Source: Chloroflexota bacterium
GTDB taxonomy: Bacteria; Chloroflexota; Anaerolineae; UBA4142
Assembly (NCBI GenBank): GCA_016215025.1
Contig: JACRMI010000191.1
Coordinates: 186,001-250,000 of the forward strand
Direction of reading: 5' to 3'
DNA length: 64,000 bases
The position numbers and the translations under genes were made by a program. Position 1 is the first letter of the stretch. Every line of letters starts with the position of its first letter. The notes beneath the pieces are model-generated. The model did no database searches and had not been told where the DNA came from. It saw nothing but the letters and a program-made list of their open reading frames with translations. Shown one piece after another: positions 55,584 through 63,892 of this stretch.

Positions 55584-56108
55584 TTATAGCCCTGCGCCCA
55601 GTTGCAAGCGGCGCATTTGCGTGGCACAGAGTTCTTCGGGCGACTCGCCGCGAGTTGAGTAAGAATATTCGCCGCCGATACTTTCGCTTTGCAGGGTAGT
55701 GCGGCTGAGCGTGATCCGCACCAGTTCTATGATGACATTCTTGCGACGCGCGTTATCGTTGACTGGCACGTACGTTACGGTAACAACCTTGCCCCACTTG
55801 CCGCCTTCGGATAAACGCTCGACGCGCCCCTGCCTACCCCAAAGACGATAGCTTGAAGCCGCAAGAGTAATGCTGTCTTCGACGATGCTGCTGATCGATT
55901 GAATGCGACGGCGCAAAAAAAGACTGGGCTTGCCGCCTTCGACGGTTTCGGCGACGGTATTAGGTGTTCCATCGGTCTCACTGTAATGTTCGCCAAAGCG
56001 CATCGTCACATCGTCTTCGCATTGCGCAATGATGTCGTCGAGTTGTTCGTCTGTGAGTTTCGTATCAACTAGCGCACGTACGTCCGCCGCGAATACAAGG
56101 TTTGCCAT
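55584..56108 (-). CDS. Head-tail connector-type phage protein
   Basis: A 174-residue protein: VFAADVRALVDTKLTDEQLDDIIAQCE forms two helices, as in head-tail adaptor (gp6/gp15) proteins. It is followed by VEGGKPSLFLRRRIQSISSI, the strand region and VIIELVRITLSR, then ESPEELCATQMRRLQLGAGL. The genes on either side fit a connector. It is preceded by a 120-nt structured stretch instead of a normal intergenic region. Confidence 0.75.
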   Translation of the reverse strand: MANLVFAADVRALVDTKLTDEQLDDIIAQCEDDVTMRFGEHYSETDGTPNTVAETVEGGKPSLFLRRRIQSISSIVEDSITLAASSYRLWGRQGRVERLSEGGKWGKVVTVTYVPVNDNARRKNVIIELVRITLSRTTLQSESIGGEYSYSTRGESPEELCATQMRRLQLGAGL

Positions 56109-56124
56109 GATTAACTCGTTGACC

Positions 56125-56220
56125 TGCCGTGTTGTGTTCTATTCGCAAGCGCTCGATAGCATGTGCGCTTTCAAGCGCAAGCACATACTGCTTGGAGTGG
56201 CTTGCGCACACAACACGGCA
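56125..56220. other. Multi-stem structured element inside the head gene cluster
   Basis: A perfect 13-bp outer stem (TGCCGTGTTGTGT 56125-56137 and ACACAACACGGCA 56208-56220) encloses a CGCAAGC/GCTTGCG stem and an apical ATGTGC...GCACAT hairpin. It fills the 120-nt gap between two structural genes that otherwise lie close together. Confidence 0.75.
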
Positions 56221-56228
56221 AGCATTGA

Positions 56229-56672
56229 TTACGCTGTGCCCTCGGCGGGCGAGACATGCAACTCGCCGTTGACGCCAGTCGGTTGCGTGACTGGGTGCTG
56301 GCGACCGTTGTAGAGGATATACCACGCCTCGGTGACAACGGCGTTCTGCGTGCCGCGATCCACGGTCACGCGGACGTACTCTTCCTTCGGACGATGCAAA
56401 TCGATGATGAACATTTGCTCATCGTCGTCATCGGCAACGGTTTGGGCTGTGTCTTCGAGATCAGCCATATCCGTGCCATTGGACAACGCGCCTTGCTGCG
56501 CCTTGATGCTCGTCACCGCACCCGCAGTGATCGCGCCAAAGCAGACAAGCATTGCGACGCTATCATAGCCGGACATATCGCACACCGCGCCATTGATGTC
56601 AGTGGCACCGGCGACACCTTCGGTTGGCGTGATCGCGCGAACGAACTTGGCTTCTTTGAAAAGGTTGAACAT
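56229..56672 (-). CDS. Phage head-associated protein (unknown)
   Basis: A 147-residue protein: EAKFVRAITPTEGVAGATDIN, GAVCDMSGYDSVAMLVCFGA, AQQGALSNGTDMADLEDTAQTVADDDDEQMFIIDLHRPKEEYVRV and DRGTQNAVVTEAWYILYNGRQ. FKEAKF and NAVVTEAWYILYNGRQ occur in small proteins next to HK97-type capsid genes. A decoration or capsid-stabilising role is plausible but unproved. Its stop is 9 nt before the structured element. Confidence 0.72.
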   Translation of the reverse strand: MFNLFKEAKFVRAITPTEGVAGATDINGAVCDMSGYDSVAMLVCFGAITAGAVTSIKAQQGALSNGTDMADLEDTAQTVADDDDEQMFIIDLHRPKEEYVRVTVDRGTQNAVVTEAWYILYNGRQHPVTQPTGVNGELHVSPAEGTA

Positions 56673-56749
56673 TGGATTGCTCCTTATGGTTGATGCACAG
56701 CGCTACCCTTGGCGAGCGCTGTGCTAGTTTCGATCCGATCTGTTTGCTG

Positions 56750-57997
56750 TTACGACGACTTGACTTTCAAGCCGATGAACGCATCGGGTTGAACGCACAT
56801 GCCGTCGACGGACGACGTAATCAAGAAACCGACTTGTTTGGTCGTGGCATACTTTTCGACGAGGCGCTGAACGTAGACTTCGAGACCGTCCACGATCCAG
56901 TACTTGTCAAAGTCGCCATAGATCGCAGGCACGGCGTTGTTGTCCCATGTTTCGGTGGTGAGACCGGTCGGCATCTTGTCGGAAAATTCGTACGGCACGC
57001 CGTCGAGCGTGGCAGGAGCATTCGGCGCAAGCGCGGGTTGCCAGATGTACGTTTGCAGATCGGTTGCTGCATTCGCTTTGGTCTGCGTGCGCACCTTGCG
57101 GATAAACGAGCGATTGCACAGGATGCGCGCCTTGGCACTGGCAGCGTACGCGGCGGGCAGTTTGTAAATCCAGTTGATAATGTCATCGCCGTAGATCGCA
57201 TTTGCCGTGTCGGTGGTGTGATAGGTCAGACCCACCGTGTTCAAGATGCCCATGGCGCGGCTCGAACCATTGCCCAGGATGAAATTGCGTTCTTGGCGAC
57301 GACCGATGGATTGCGTCGCTTGCTCAAGAATCCACGCTTCGATGTTGAAACGCGGATTGCGCATGAGCGCGGTCGAGACCAACACGCCCCGATCAATTTC
57401 GTGCGGCGTGAGTCGGCGATCCCCAAATGGTTCAACCACATCAAAGTCCACTTCGCCCGTTTCGGAGTTGTCATCCGCATCAGCGAGAGGCGCGGCGGTT
57501 GGCGTGATGTATGAACCGGCAGGGATAGCGGGCAGGACGCGCGAGATGCGGCGCATCGCCACGTACTCATTCAAACCTTCGATGAGTTCGTCAGACGTGG
57601 TGTCAGCAGCCAGATAGCCACCCGAAGTCTGCGAGCCAATCGACAACGCTTTGAGTTCGGTGTTGTCGCCAGTCATCCAGAATTTGACTTGCGCGGCGCG
57701 GTGCGCGGCGGCTTTCATTTCCATCTCAGGCGTGGTGTTGCCCTTGACGGTGAAGACGTGCGGTCGCGCAGCTTCGGGAACTTGCATGTAGCCTTCGAGC
57801 TTTTTGCGTTGTTCCTCAGCGCGGACCATTTGCTGTGCTTGTTCGGACTTGGCTTGGCATTGATCGAGCAAGCGATCCGCTTCGCTCTTTTTCTCAGCCG
57901 GCATGTCCTTGCCTGCGAATTCTTCGACAATCGCAGTGGCTTGCTTGTGAAGCTCGCCAGCTTCCTGAAACAGCCGTTTGATCTGATCGTCTTTCAT
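56750..57997 (-). CDS. Major capsid protein, HK97 fold
   Basis: A 415-residue protein from ATG 57997 (RBS GGAGG); an earlier in-frame start lacks a ribosome site. Residues of about 1-110 form a helical scaffold-like delta domain (QIKRLFQEAGELHKQATAIV, EEQRKKLEGYMQ). The mature fold begins near ALSIGSQTSGGYLAADTTSD; MRRISRVLPAIPAGSYITPT, RFNIEAWILEQATQSIGRRQ, FILGNGSSRAMGILN (the AxxxGxG insert) and DGVPYEFSDKMPTG follow. The N-terminal domain should be removed by the prohead protease encoded upstream. Confidence 0.92.
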   Translation of the reverse strand: MKDDQIKRLFQEAGELHKQATAIVEEFAGKDMPAEKKSEADRLLDQCQAKSEQAQQMVRAEEQRKKLEGYMQVPEAARPHVFTVKGNTTPEMEMKAAAHRAAQVKFWMTGDNTELKALSIGSQTSGGYLAADTTSDELIEGLNEYVAMRRISRVLPAIPAGSYITPTAAPLADADDNSETGEVDFDVVEPFGDRRLTPHEIDRGVLVSTALMRNPRFNIEAWILEQATQSIGRRQERNFILGNGSSRAMGILNTVGLTYHTTDTANAIYGDDIINWIYKLPAAYAASAKARILCNRSFIRKVRTQTKANAATDLQTYIWQPALAPNAPATLDGVPYEFSDKMPTGLTTETWDNNAVPAIYGDFDKYWIVDGLEVYVQRLVEKYATTKQVGFLITSSVDGMCVQPDAFIGLKVKSS

Positions 57998-58166
57998 TGT
58001 GATCCTCCATTGCAAAAATGTTTGTCGTGGCGCGAGTGGTGGACCGGCTCGCAAGCTCCCAGTTACGGTGAGCGATATTGGTCAGTGAACAGTGTGAGTG
58101 TTTGCAAATGCCACGGCTCACGGCTGTCAGTCGAACGAAGGAATTGAAATGTGCTAAGTTCACATC

Positions 58167-58183
58167 TTCACCCATTGGGTGAA
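58167..58183. repeat. Palindrome TTCACCCA-T-TGGGTGAA
   Basis: A 17-nt perfect inverted repeat in the 200-nt gap between the fibre-like gene and the capsid gene; a candidate operator or RNA hairpin. Confidence 0.6.
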
Positions 58184-58196
58184 TGCTTGTGACGTG

Positions 58197-59342
58197 CTAG
58201 TTATTGCTATAGAACAGTGTGATCCACTTGGATCCGGTGTAACGCAGACCAATCATGTCGTCGGGACCAAGCGCGTAGTCCGCAGCGCTCGGCAATACCA
58301 AGGTGCTTGAATTGGTAAGCGTGATGGCGTCACTTGCGTTGACATTGGTCAGGAACACGATGTCGTTGGTTGTAAACGTCGCCGTGGTGACTGATGTCGC
58401 CGTGATCGCGGCGGTGCTGCTGATCGTCTGAACGGACGCCAGAGGCGTGAACGATGTGCCTTGAGTGACCGCAAGAGTTGCCGGTGCGGTAAATCGCAAA
58501 AAGCTGCCGACTGAGTGCGTGCCGGTAACCACCACATTGTCATTGATGGTAACGTCGCCGCCTGAATTGTTGACGGTCGTTAGATCGGCGTTCCCTGCGA
58601 CCGAGATGCTGTCAAAGTCGCCGTTCGCATCAACGTTCATTGCCGCGTTGAAATCTGTCGCGCCGTTAAATGCCGCCGTATCCGTAAACGTCGCTGCTGC
58701 GTGAACGGTCAGTGTGCCAACTCCACCACTGCCAACGGTTGTCGTGACGAGCGCCGACGCGCCCGTTACCGTATGTGTGCCGGTGGTCGTGCATCCGGCG
58801 GCGGTGCAGTCAAGCACCTTTGTTCCGCCTGCCGTGATGCCCAGGTTGTCTGCACCCACTCGGTAGATGCCGGTGTTTGGATCACTCGCAAAAGTGTAAG
58901 CAGGTGCGCTCACCGATCCGTTCCCAGTCGTGTCGAATCCAACGGCGGTGCTGATAACGTTCGTTGCCGTGATAGTGCCAACGGTCAGCGCGTCTATGCC
59001 GCCGGTGACGGCTAGCTTGTCATTGACCGTGACCGTGTCGCTGTTGCTCGAGTACAAATACGAACCACTTTGCATGTCTTGCGCCGATCCGTTCAAGAAG
59101 GTCCAGCGAGTGCCGCTGCCGTTCATGCGGACGATTGGCAGTGCGCGCACGCCAATTCCGAAATCGGCATCGCGCGGAAATGCTTGCGCTTGCAAGGCAC
59201 TGATTTGCGTCATCAACGCCGCTTGGCGTGGCTGTGCAAGTGCAAAGTCATAGCCAAGCACTGCACCCACGCTGATGACTAGCGTAATGATCGCGGTGAC
59301 GACGAGTTCGAAGATTTTCTTTCTCTGTTCGGGCATGTCCAT
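58197..59342 (-). CDS. Membrane-anchored beta-repeat fibre-like protein
   Basis: A 381-residue protein from ATG 59342 (AGGAGGATTC upstream). FELVVTAIITLVISVGAVLGY is a transmembrane anchor near the N-terminus. About residues 95-300 contain repeated beta-strand units with the pattern GGxxALTVxTITATN and TVTGASALVTTTVGSGG, GTLTVHAAATF, as in trimeric fibre and head-spike proteins. The end (SSTLVLPSAADYALGPDDMI and WITLFYSNN) is a beta domain. It is placed between the protease and capsid genes, an unusual site for a fibre protein. Confidence 0.75.
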   Translation of the reverse strand: MDMPEQRKKIFELVVTAIITLVISVGAVLGYDFALAQPRQAALMTQISALQAQAFPRDADFGIGVRALPIVRMNGSGTRWTFLNGSAQDMQSGSYLYSSNSDTVTVNDKLAVTGGIDALTVGTITATNVISTAVGFDTTGNGSVSAPAYTFASDPNTGIYRVGADNLGITAGGTKVLDCTAAGCTTTGTHTVTGASALVTTTVGSGGVGTLTVHAAATFTDTAAFNGATDFNAAMNVDANGDFDSISVAGNADLTTVNNSGGDVTINDNVVVTGTHSVGSFLRFTAPATLAVTQGTSFTPLASVQTISSTAAITATSVTTATFTTNDIVFLTNVNASDAITLTNSSTLVLPSAADYALGPDDMIGLRYTGSKWITLFYSNN

Positions 59343-59402
59343 GAGAATCCTCCTGTGTTTGGACAATTGAATTATTCATGCGTGAGCAAACGCGCTCACG
59401 TC

Positions 59403-60578
59403 CTATGCTGGTAGACGAATCGCAGAACCGACCAAGCGCAAGCGCATGGCGAGACGTTCCATCTCTGCTTGCGAGACCGCGGCGACAACCGGATCGGTCT
59501 TGCCGGAGTCCGCTTCTTTCATCAGCGTGCGCAATGTCTGCATGGCTTCCTGGATGGCATCCATTGCCGACTGCATTCGATCCATGTTTGCCGCTGAGAT
59601 CATGCGCCCTGCCTTGAAATCCTCGATGGTTTGAAGATCGGCGACAAGAATTGAGGTTTTGAACGCATGGCGTGCAACAATCACCGACTTGAGCAAGGGT
59701 GCATCCTGCTTGAATTGCTCATAATGCTTTGCGAGATGTTCGTGGCAAGCTGCCATATCTTCATCAGACAGATCGTCGCATTTGATAAGTGCATCCATTG
59801 CCGCGCTGACACCCGACCAGATGGCTTTGCCTTCGCCGTCTTTGGATGGCGCATGATGCGGGAACATCAGATCGGCGAATGATTCGGGCGGCGTGCTTTT
59901 TGTCGATGCGAAATGTCCGGCGATGCGTTTGATGTCTTCATCGCTCAAGTCGTCCCAGGATTGATCGGTAAAATCTTCCAGGGTTGGGACCGTCCATGCT
60001 TTCGCGCGGTCTTCATCAATGCCGGTGTCGCGAAACGGGAATGCCGCTTTGAGATTGAGCGTTGCGCTGTTCATGCCCCAGTTGACTGGGCTAAGATCGA
60101 GCAACATCAATTCGCGCAAGTTGCGGACCGGATTGCCGTCAGCGTCGGTTCCGAAATCCGCCTTGACCGTTCTGTATCCAATGCTATTGCGAATGATGGC
60201 TTTCTTGATGATGCCGGTATAGACTTCGTTGCCGCGCTCGGTTTCGAGATATTCGACCTCGCTATACAGACCGCCCGTTGCGGTCGGGTACTTGGCGAGG
60301 ATTTCGACCGGCAGTTCAGTCAAGGTGATTTCCTTCAACACGTTCGGCACGCCGATGGGTGGCGCAAATGAATCGTGCTGCCACAACACTTTGATGTCAG
60401 GCAGATGTTCGGCGATGGTCTTTGCAAATGCGCCGGGATGAATGATGTCGCCGCCTTCGTCGCGATTGCCCATGATCGCGAATAGTTGCTTGATGACACG
60501 CGCATCGACTACCGGCTCGCCGATGAGTGCGTACTTGAACTCGGTTTTGTTTGGCTTGCTTGATGGTTTGCGCTTCAT
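59403..60578 (-). CDS. HK97-type prohead protease with long C-terminal extension
   Basis: A 391-residue protein. The protease core covers about 1-200: YALIGEPVVDARVIKQLFAIM, DIIHPGAFAKTI, KVLWQHDSFAPPIG with His68, and IIRNSIGYRTVKAD with Ser132, in the order of family U35 (HK97 gp4) enzymes. LRELMLLDLSPVNWGMNSATLNL is the following strand. The remaining 190 residues are helical (EHLAKHYEQFKQDAPLLKSV, MDAIQEAMQTLRTLMK), unlike the usual protein of about 200-230 residues. This extension could serve as a scaffold; it lies directly before the capsid region. Confidence 0.85.
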   Translation of the reverse strand: MKRKPSSKPNKTEFKYALIGEPVVDARVIKQLFAIMGNRDEGGDIIHPGAFAKTIAEHLPDIKVLWQHDSFAPPIGVPNVLKEITLTELPVEILAKYPTATGGLYSEVEYLETERGNEVYTGIIKKAIIRNSIGYRTVKADFGTDADGNPVRNLRELMLLDLSPVNWGMNSATLNLKAAFPFRDTGIDEDRAKAWTVPTLEDFTDQSWDDLSDEDIKRIAGHFASTKSTPPESFADLMFPHHAPSKDGEGKAIWSGVSAAMDALIKCDDLSDEDMAACHEHLAKHYEQFKQDAPLLKSVIVARHAFKTSILVADLQTIEDFKAGRMISAANMDRMQSAMDAIQEAMQTLRTLMKEADSGKTDPVVAAVSQAEMERLAMRLRLVGSAIRLPA

Positions 60579-60599
60579 GCGTATCTCCTTATCGACGAA

Positions 60600-62777
60600 C
60601 TAGATGTCTATCTCAGCCGCGAATGCTCGCGTGCAGTTCGGATGTTGCAGCTTGTTCTCCATTGCCCACTCTACCGTTTTCACAGCACCGTTGACTTTTT
60701 TGCAAGGTTCGTCATCATCATCATTGCCGTTGTCGAAGACCCGCACTTTCTTGACGCCGTGCGCTTGATAGCGCACGGTCGCCGCATCGTTCTGCGCGTC
60801 ACCCAGTTCGGTCCGCGCGATGCACTCGGCGCGATTCTTGTACGTTTCAACAATTAGATCGCGAAGTCCAGGAATACCATTGTCGGGATCGCCGCGCACC
60901 AATTGATCGATGCTCCATCCGCGTTCGCTCCCCATTTGCAAAGCATCTTGCAATTGCTCGCGTGTCGTCTGCGTGATTTGTGTGATCTTGCCGCCGACAC
61001 CGCCAAGGATCGTCGTTACCAGCGGGTCACTGAGATTGAACGCCAAGTCCACTCCCAGCATCGTGTTATAAATTTTCCACGACTCGCGCACGATGGAGAT
61101 GTAATACTTGTTGAGCAAGCCATTCAATGCAGCATCATCAGAATCAAGAATCAACTCCGCGGCGCTTGGAACGCGCTTGCCCTCGCCCTGCGGGATGTAA
61201 CTCTTGCGCGTACGCTCGACGATGTTGCTTGCCAACTCTTCAAAGTATGTCCCCAATTCCTTGCGCAACTTGACCGTGAGATCGGCACGCACCTTGCGTT
61301 GCGCCGATACTGCTTGCGCCTGCTGACGGACCAGACTGCGCTTGCGTTCGATCAGTTCGGTAGCGGTCTTGCCTGCGCTAATGTCCAAGACCGTACGCTC
61401 CGCACGCGCGTAATCGGGTGAATCCGATTTCGCTTCGAGCAATAACGGACGTGCAAGAAAATCGGTCGTGTGGTTCCATGTGCCTGCACTCTGGCGCTTG
61501 CCGCCGGCTGTGGTTTCCTCGATCTGCGCCGGTGTGAATATTGCGCCAATGTCTTCGCGGAAAACGTCGCCATCGACGACCCTGGCAAAGTGAGTCAGCG
61601 CACGTCCCTCGTTCTTGGTGATGAGACCCGCGGTAAATGCGCTAGTTGCAAATTCGCGCACAGCGCTGATCTGTTCAGACAAGGCAATGACCGTGCTCAA
61701 GTCAAACCCAACCGATGCGCTCGCTGTGACAAGATCATCAAACTCCGAGACGAGATCGGAAATCAGCTTTTCCTCGGTCATGCGCCAGAGCGGAACGAGC
61801 GTGCGTTCGGTCATCCACTTGGCTGCCTCTGTTGCATTTGCCAGCGTCGGATCGTCACCCAGTCCAGCGACGATGCGCGGCACCCGCATTACGGCGGCGA
61901 TGCGTTGCTCTGGAATACGTCGCAAGGCATCGAAGGCAAGCTCTTGCAGGTTGAATGAGATTTGGCGCACGTCTGCGCCGCCAGAAAGAACGCCGAGCTT
62001 GCCGCGATTGTCTCCGCCGTACTCTTCCTCCCATTTCTTTTTGATGACTTTAATGTCGTCGTCATCCGCAATCGAGTCCTTGGGCAGTACGATCGCAAGC
62101 GGCGGGACCGCGTTATTCTTGAGAACTTGGAAAACATAGGTTGCCGCTTCGTTCTCGGTATCGATCTCGCGTGCGGCGGCGATGAGCGGCGACGTGCCCT
62201 TCCACGGCGTTTCCGGGTCCCAAAGCCAGCGGAAGTGAATGATGTCGTGCTTGTCAATCGGTGTCTGCGCGCCGTCCATCAGGCGATAATGCGAAATGAT
62301 CTTGTCGCCGCCTGCAATCGGTTCGATCTGCGAATCGTTTAGCGGAATCAATTCGCGCACGACCCGATCCTGGCTCCGCACCTTGAACCAATAGCAGTTG
62401 CCGCCAATCGCTATATCGATGATCGTGAGCATCAGCATGTCTGCCATGCTCATGTCTTCATTGGGCTTCGCCAACAACCTGGCTAGGTTATGCTTGGGCG
62501 GAAGCATTCCGCCGTTCTGCTCAAAGGCGTCCGCGTAAACGCGCAGTTTCGGTTCGATGAAAGCCAGAGCCAGTGCATTCGAACACGCGAACACGGCGCT
62601 GTTGACCCGGTAGCCCTCGGCGACCAATCGCTGAAAGGTTGGCGCTGCAAATTGATACGGAATGAACGGCTTGAATCCAAACCCGCCTGCTCCGTTGCCA
62701 AAGTCAGTCGCCTTGAGCAGCGTGCGCGCGAGCTTTAATCGAGTTCGATCCCATAATGAATAGCGCTGTTTCGCCAT
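60600..62777 (-). CDS. Portal protein fused to a MuF-like minor head domain
   Basis: A 725-residue protein, larger than the usual portal of 380-500. Residues of about 40-430 are portal: FIPYQFAAPTFQRLVAEGYRVNSAVFACSNALAL, WFKVRSQDRVVRELIPLNDSQI, HFRWLWDPETPWKGTSPLIAAARE, VLPKDSIADDDDIKVIKKKWEEEYGG (in parts), ERTLVPLWRMTEEKLISDL. Residues of about 460-725 contain the Mu gpF/SPP1 gp7 pattern: AECIARTELGDAQNDAATVRYQAHGVKKVRV, then CKKVNGAV and LQHPNCTRAF (C..HPNC zinc-like end). The head assembly functions of two genes are fused here. No separate MuF gene was found. Confidence 0.88.
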   Translation of the reverse strand: MAKQRYSLWDRTRLKLARTLLKATDFGNGAGGFGFKPFIPYQFAAPTFQRLVAEGYRVNSAVFACSNALALAFIEPKLRVYADAFEQNGGMLPPKHNLARLLAKPNEDMSMADMLMLTIIDIAIGGNCYWFKVRSQDRVVRELIPLNDSQIEPIAGGDKIISHYRLMDGAQTPIDKHDIIHFRWLWDPETPWKGTSPLIAAAREIDTENEAATYVFQVLKNNAVPPLAIVLPKDSIADDDDIKVIKKKWEEEYGGDNRGKLGVLSGGADVRQISFNLQELAFDALRRIPEQRIAAVMRVPRIVAGLGDDPTLANATEAAKWMTERTLVPLWRMTEEKLISDLVSEFDDLVTASASVGFDLSTVIALSEQISAVREFATSAFTAGLITKNEGRALTHFARVVDGDVFREDIGAIFTPAQIEETTAGGKRQSAGTWNHTTDFLARPLLLEAKSDSPDYARAERTVLDISAGKTATELIERKRSLVRQQAQAVSAQRKVRADLTVKLRKELGTYFEELASNIVERTRKSYIPQGEGKRVPSAAELILDSDDAALNGLLNKYYISIVRESWKIYNTMLGVDLAFNLSDPLVTTILGGVGGKITQITQTTREQLQDALQMGSERGWSIDQLVRGDPDNGIPGLRDLIVETYKNRAECIARTELGDAQNDAATVRYQAHGVKKVRVFDNGNDDDDEPCKKVNGAVKTVEWAMENKLQHPNCTRAFAAEIDI

Positions 62778-62787
62778 TGGCTAATTC

Positions 62788-63237
62788 CTAATTGGACGGT
62801 TTTTTATCGTCCGAATTCTCCGTAGTCTGCCACTCTTCTCGCGCCCAGTTTTCAGGCATCGGCGGAATTTTGATTCCACGTTGCCGCAAGACGGTTTCGA
62901 GCCAGGCGCTGCGCCGTCGCTCGAAGATCATTTCGTCCTCGTATTGGCGGATACGCTTGCTCATAGCTTCGGCTTGCTGCGCGTACTCGAGCAAACGCTT
63001 GTCTTGATCGGCGAGTCGCTCTGTCAGGCGTTTTACTTCCTCACGCAGAAACTCGATGTCAGACTGTCGTTCGCTTTCTTTCTCGACATGGTCTTGACGC
63101 TTTTGCTCGTGTTGCTCTTTGCTCGCATCACGCCAATGACCGATCACTTTGTCTAGCAAGACGATGACCGTTGTCAGGATGACGTTGACCCCGACAAGTA
63201 GCTCTGGTGTCCATTGCATCAGCGTTGCTCTTTCCAC
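62788..63237 (-). CDS. Small membrane protein with coiled-coil tail
   Basis: A 149-residue protein, possibly starting at MQWTPELLVGVNV (six residues in). One hydrophobic helix (about residues 12-28) is followed by a charged coiled coil (KEQHEQKRQDHVEKESERQS, LREEVKRLTERLADQDKRL, EAMSKRIRQYEDEM) and a proline-rich tail (IPPMPENWAREEWQ). It lies directly before the portal and overlaps the next membrane gene by 19 nt. No known phage family could be matched. Confidence 0.72.
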   Translation of the reverse strand: MERATLMQWTPELLVGVNVILTTVIVLLDKVIGHWRDASKEQHEQKRQDHVEKESERQSDIEFLREEVKRLTERLADQDKRLLEYAQQAEAMSKRIRQYEDEMIFERRRSAWLETVLRQRGIKIPPMPENWAREEWQTTENSDDKKPSN

Positions 63238-63668
63238 GAAAGATTGAAGAAGATCAGCATGTTCAATGCCAGTAACGAGCTATAATTGATCGTGCCAGGA
63301 GAGAATGGACAAGCAATTGCCGATGGCACGACGACCATGATCCAGAATGACACGCCGCATAATGCGATCAACTTGCGCCAACGTACGTTGCCTTGAATGA
63401 CCGCGATCACCTTTGCCATGCCGATGATGCAGGCAATCATGCCCCATACATCCTCGTTGGCGATCCGCCCCATGAGCGTGAATGAGCTAGCCGTCTCGAA
63501 CGATTTAGCCGGGAGCATAAGCCATGCGCCCCATAGTGCGGTTGTAACGCCGAGCCATAGTTCAGAAAGTTCGGCGCGTGAAATGAAGATGATTTGCTGC
63601 ACGCGCTCGCCGATGTGCCGCACGAATAGGATGATCGGCTTTATGTGCTGCCAGTTATGCGTTGTCAT
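63219..63668 (-). CDS. Polytopic small membrane protein
   Basis: A 149-residue protein with about four hydrophobic helices (roughly 37-57, 66-84, 95-118 and 125-145). The N-terminal polar part (THNWQHIKPIILFVRHIGER) and NEDVWGMIACIIGMAKVIAVIQG near the middle are recognisable features of an uncharacterised phage membrane protein type. The ATG overlaps the end of the upstream frameshifted gene (ATGACAACGCATAA). Function unknown. Confidence 0.75.
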   Translation of the reverse strand: MTTHNWQHIKPIILFVRHIGERVQQIIFISRAELSELWLGVTTALWGAWLMLPAKSFETASSFTLMGRIANEDVWGMIACIIGMAKVIAVIQGNVRWRKLIALCGVSFWIMVVVPSAIACPFSPGTINYSSLLALNMLIFFNLSWKEQR

Positions 63669-63892
63669 CGAGCGTGCCTTCGGGATAATCGATCACGGTC
63701 GGATGTTTTTGCACGCGTACGCGTGCGACCGATCCCATGACTACGAAGTTGACGCCGTGTTTTTCAGCAAGGCGCTTCGGTCAATGCTTGATCCTGCGTG
63801 CCATGTCGGACCCGACTATCGCCAACTCCATCCTCGCGGATGATGATGAAGAACTGTTTGAAATCCGTTTCATCTTCGTCTGTGTCGTTCAT
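63655..63892 (-). pseudogene. Small phage gene with a one-base frameshift
   Basis: The frame from ATG 63892 (RBS GAGGAACAATC) reads MNDTDEDETDFKQFF..DQALTEAPC and stops at TGA 63764-63766. The next frame (+1) continues as LAEKHGVNFVVMGSVARVRV and ends DNA-stop at 63655. Omitting one C at GCGCCTTGC joins them as ALTEALAEKHGVNF, a smooth sequence. The second part overlaps the next membrane gene by 14 nt, as if translation were coupled. It may be a real mutation, a sequencing error or a programmed +1 shift. Confidence 0.65.

Noticed and set aside
58055-58196. Possible small gene between the fibre-like and capsid genes
   Set aside because: No start with ribosome site, only a 17-nt palindrome and short inverted repeats.
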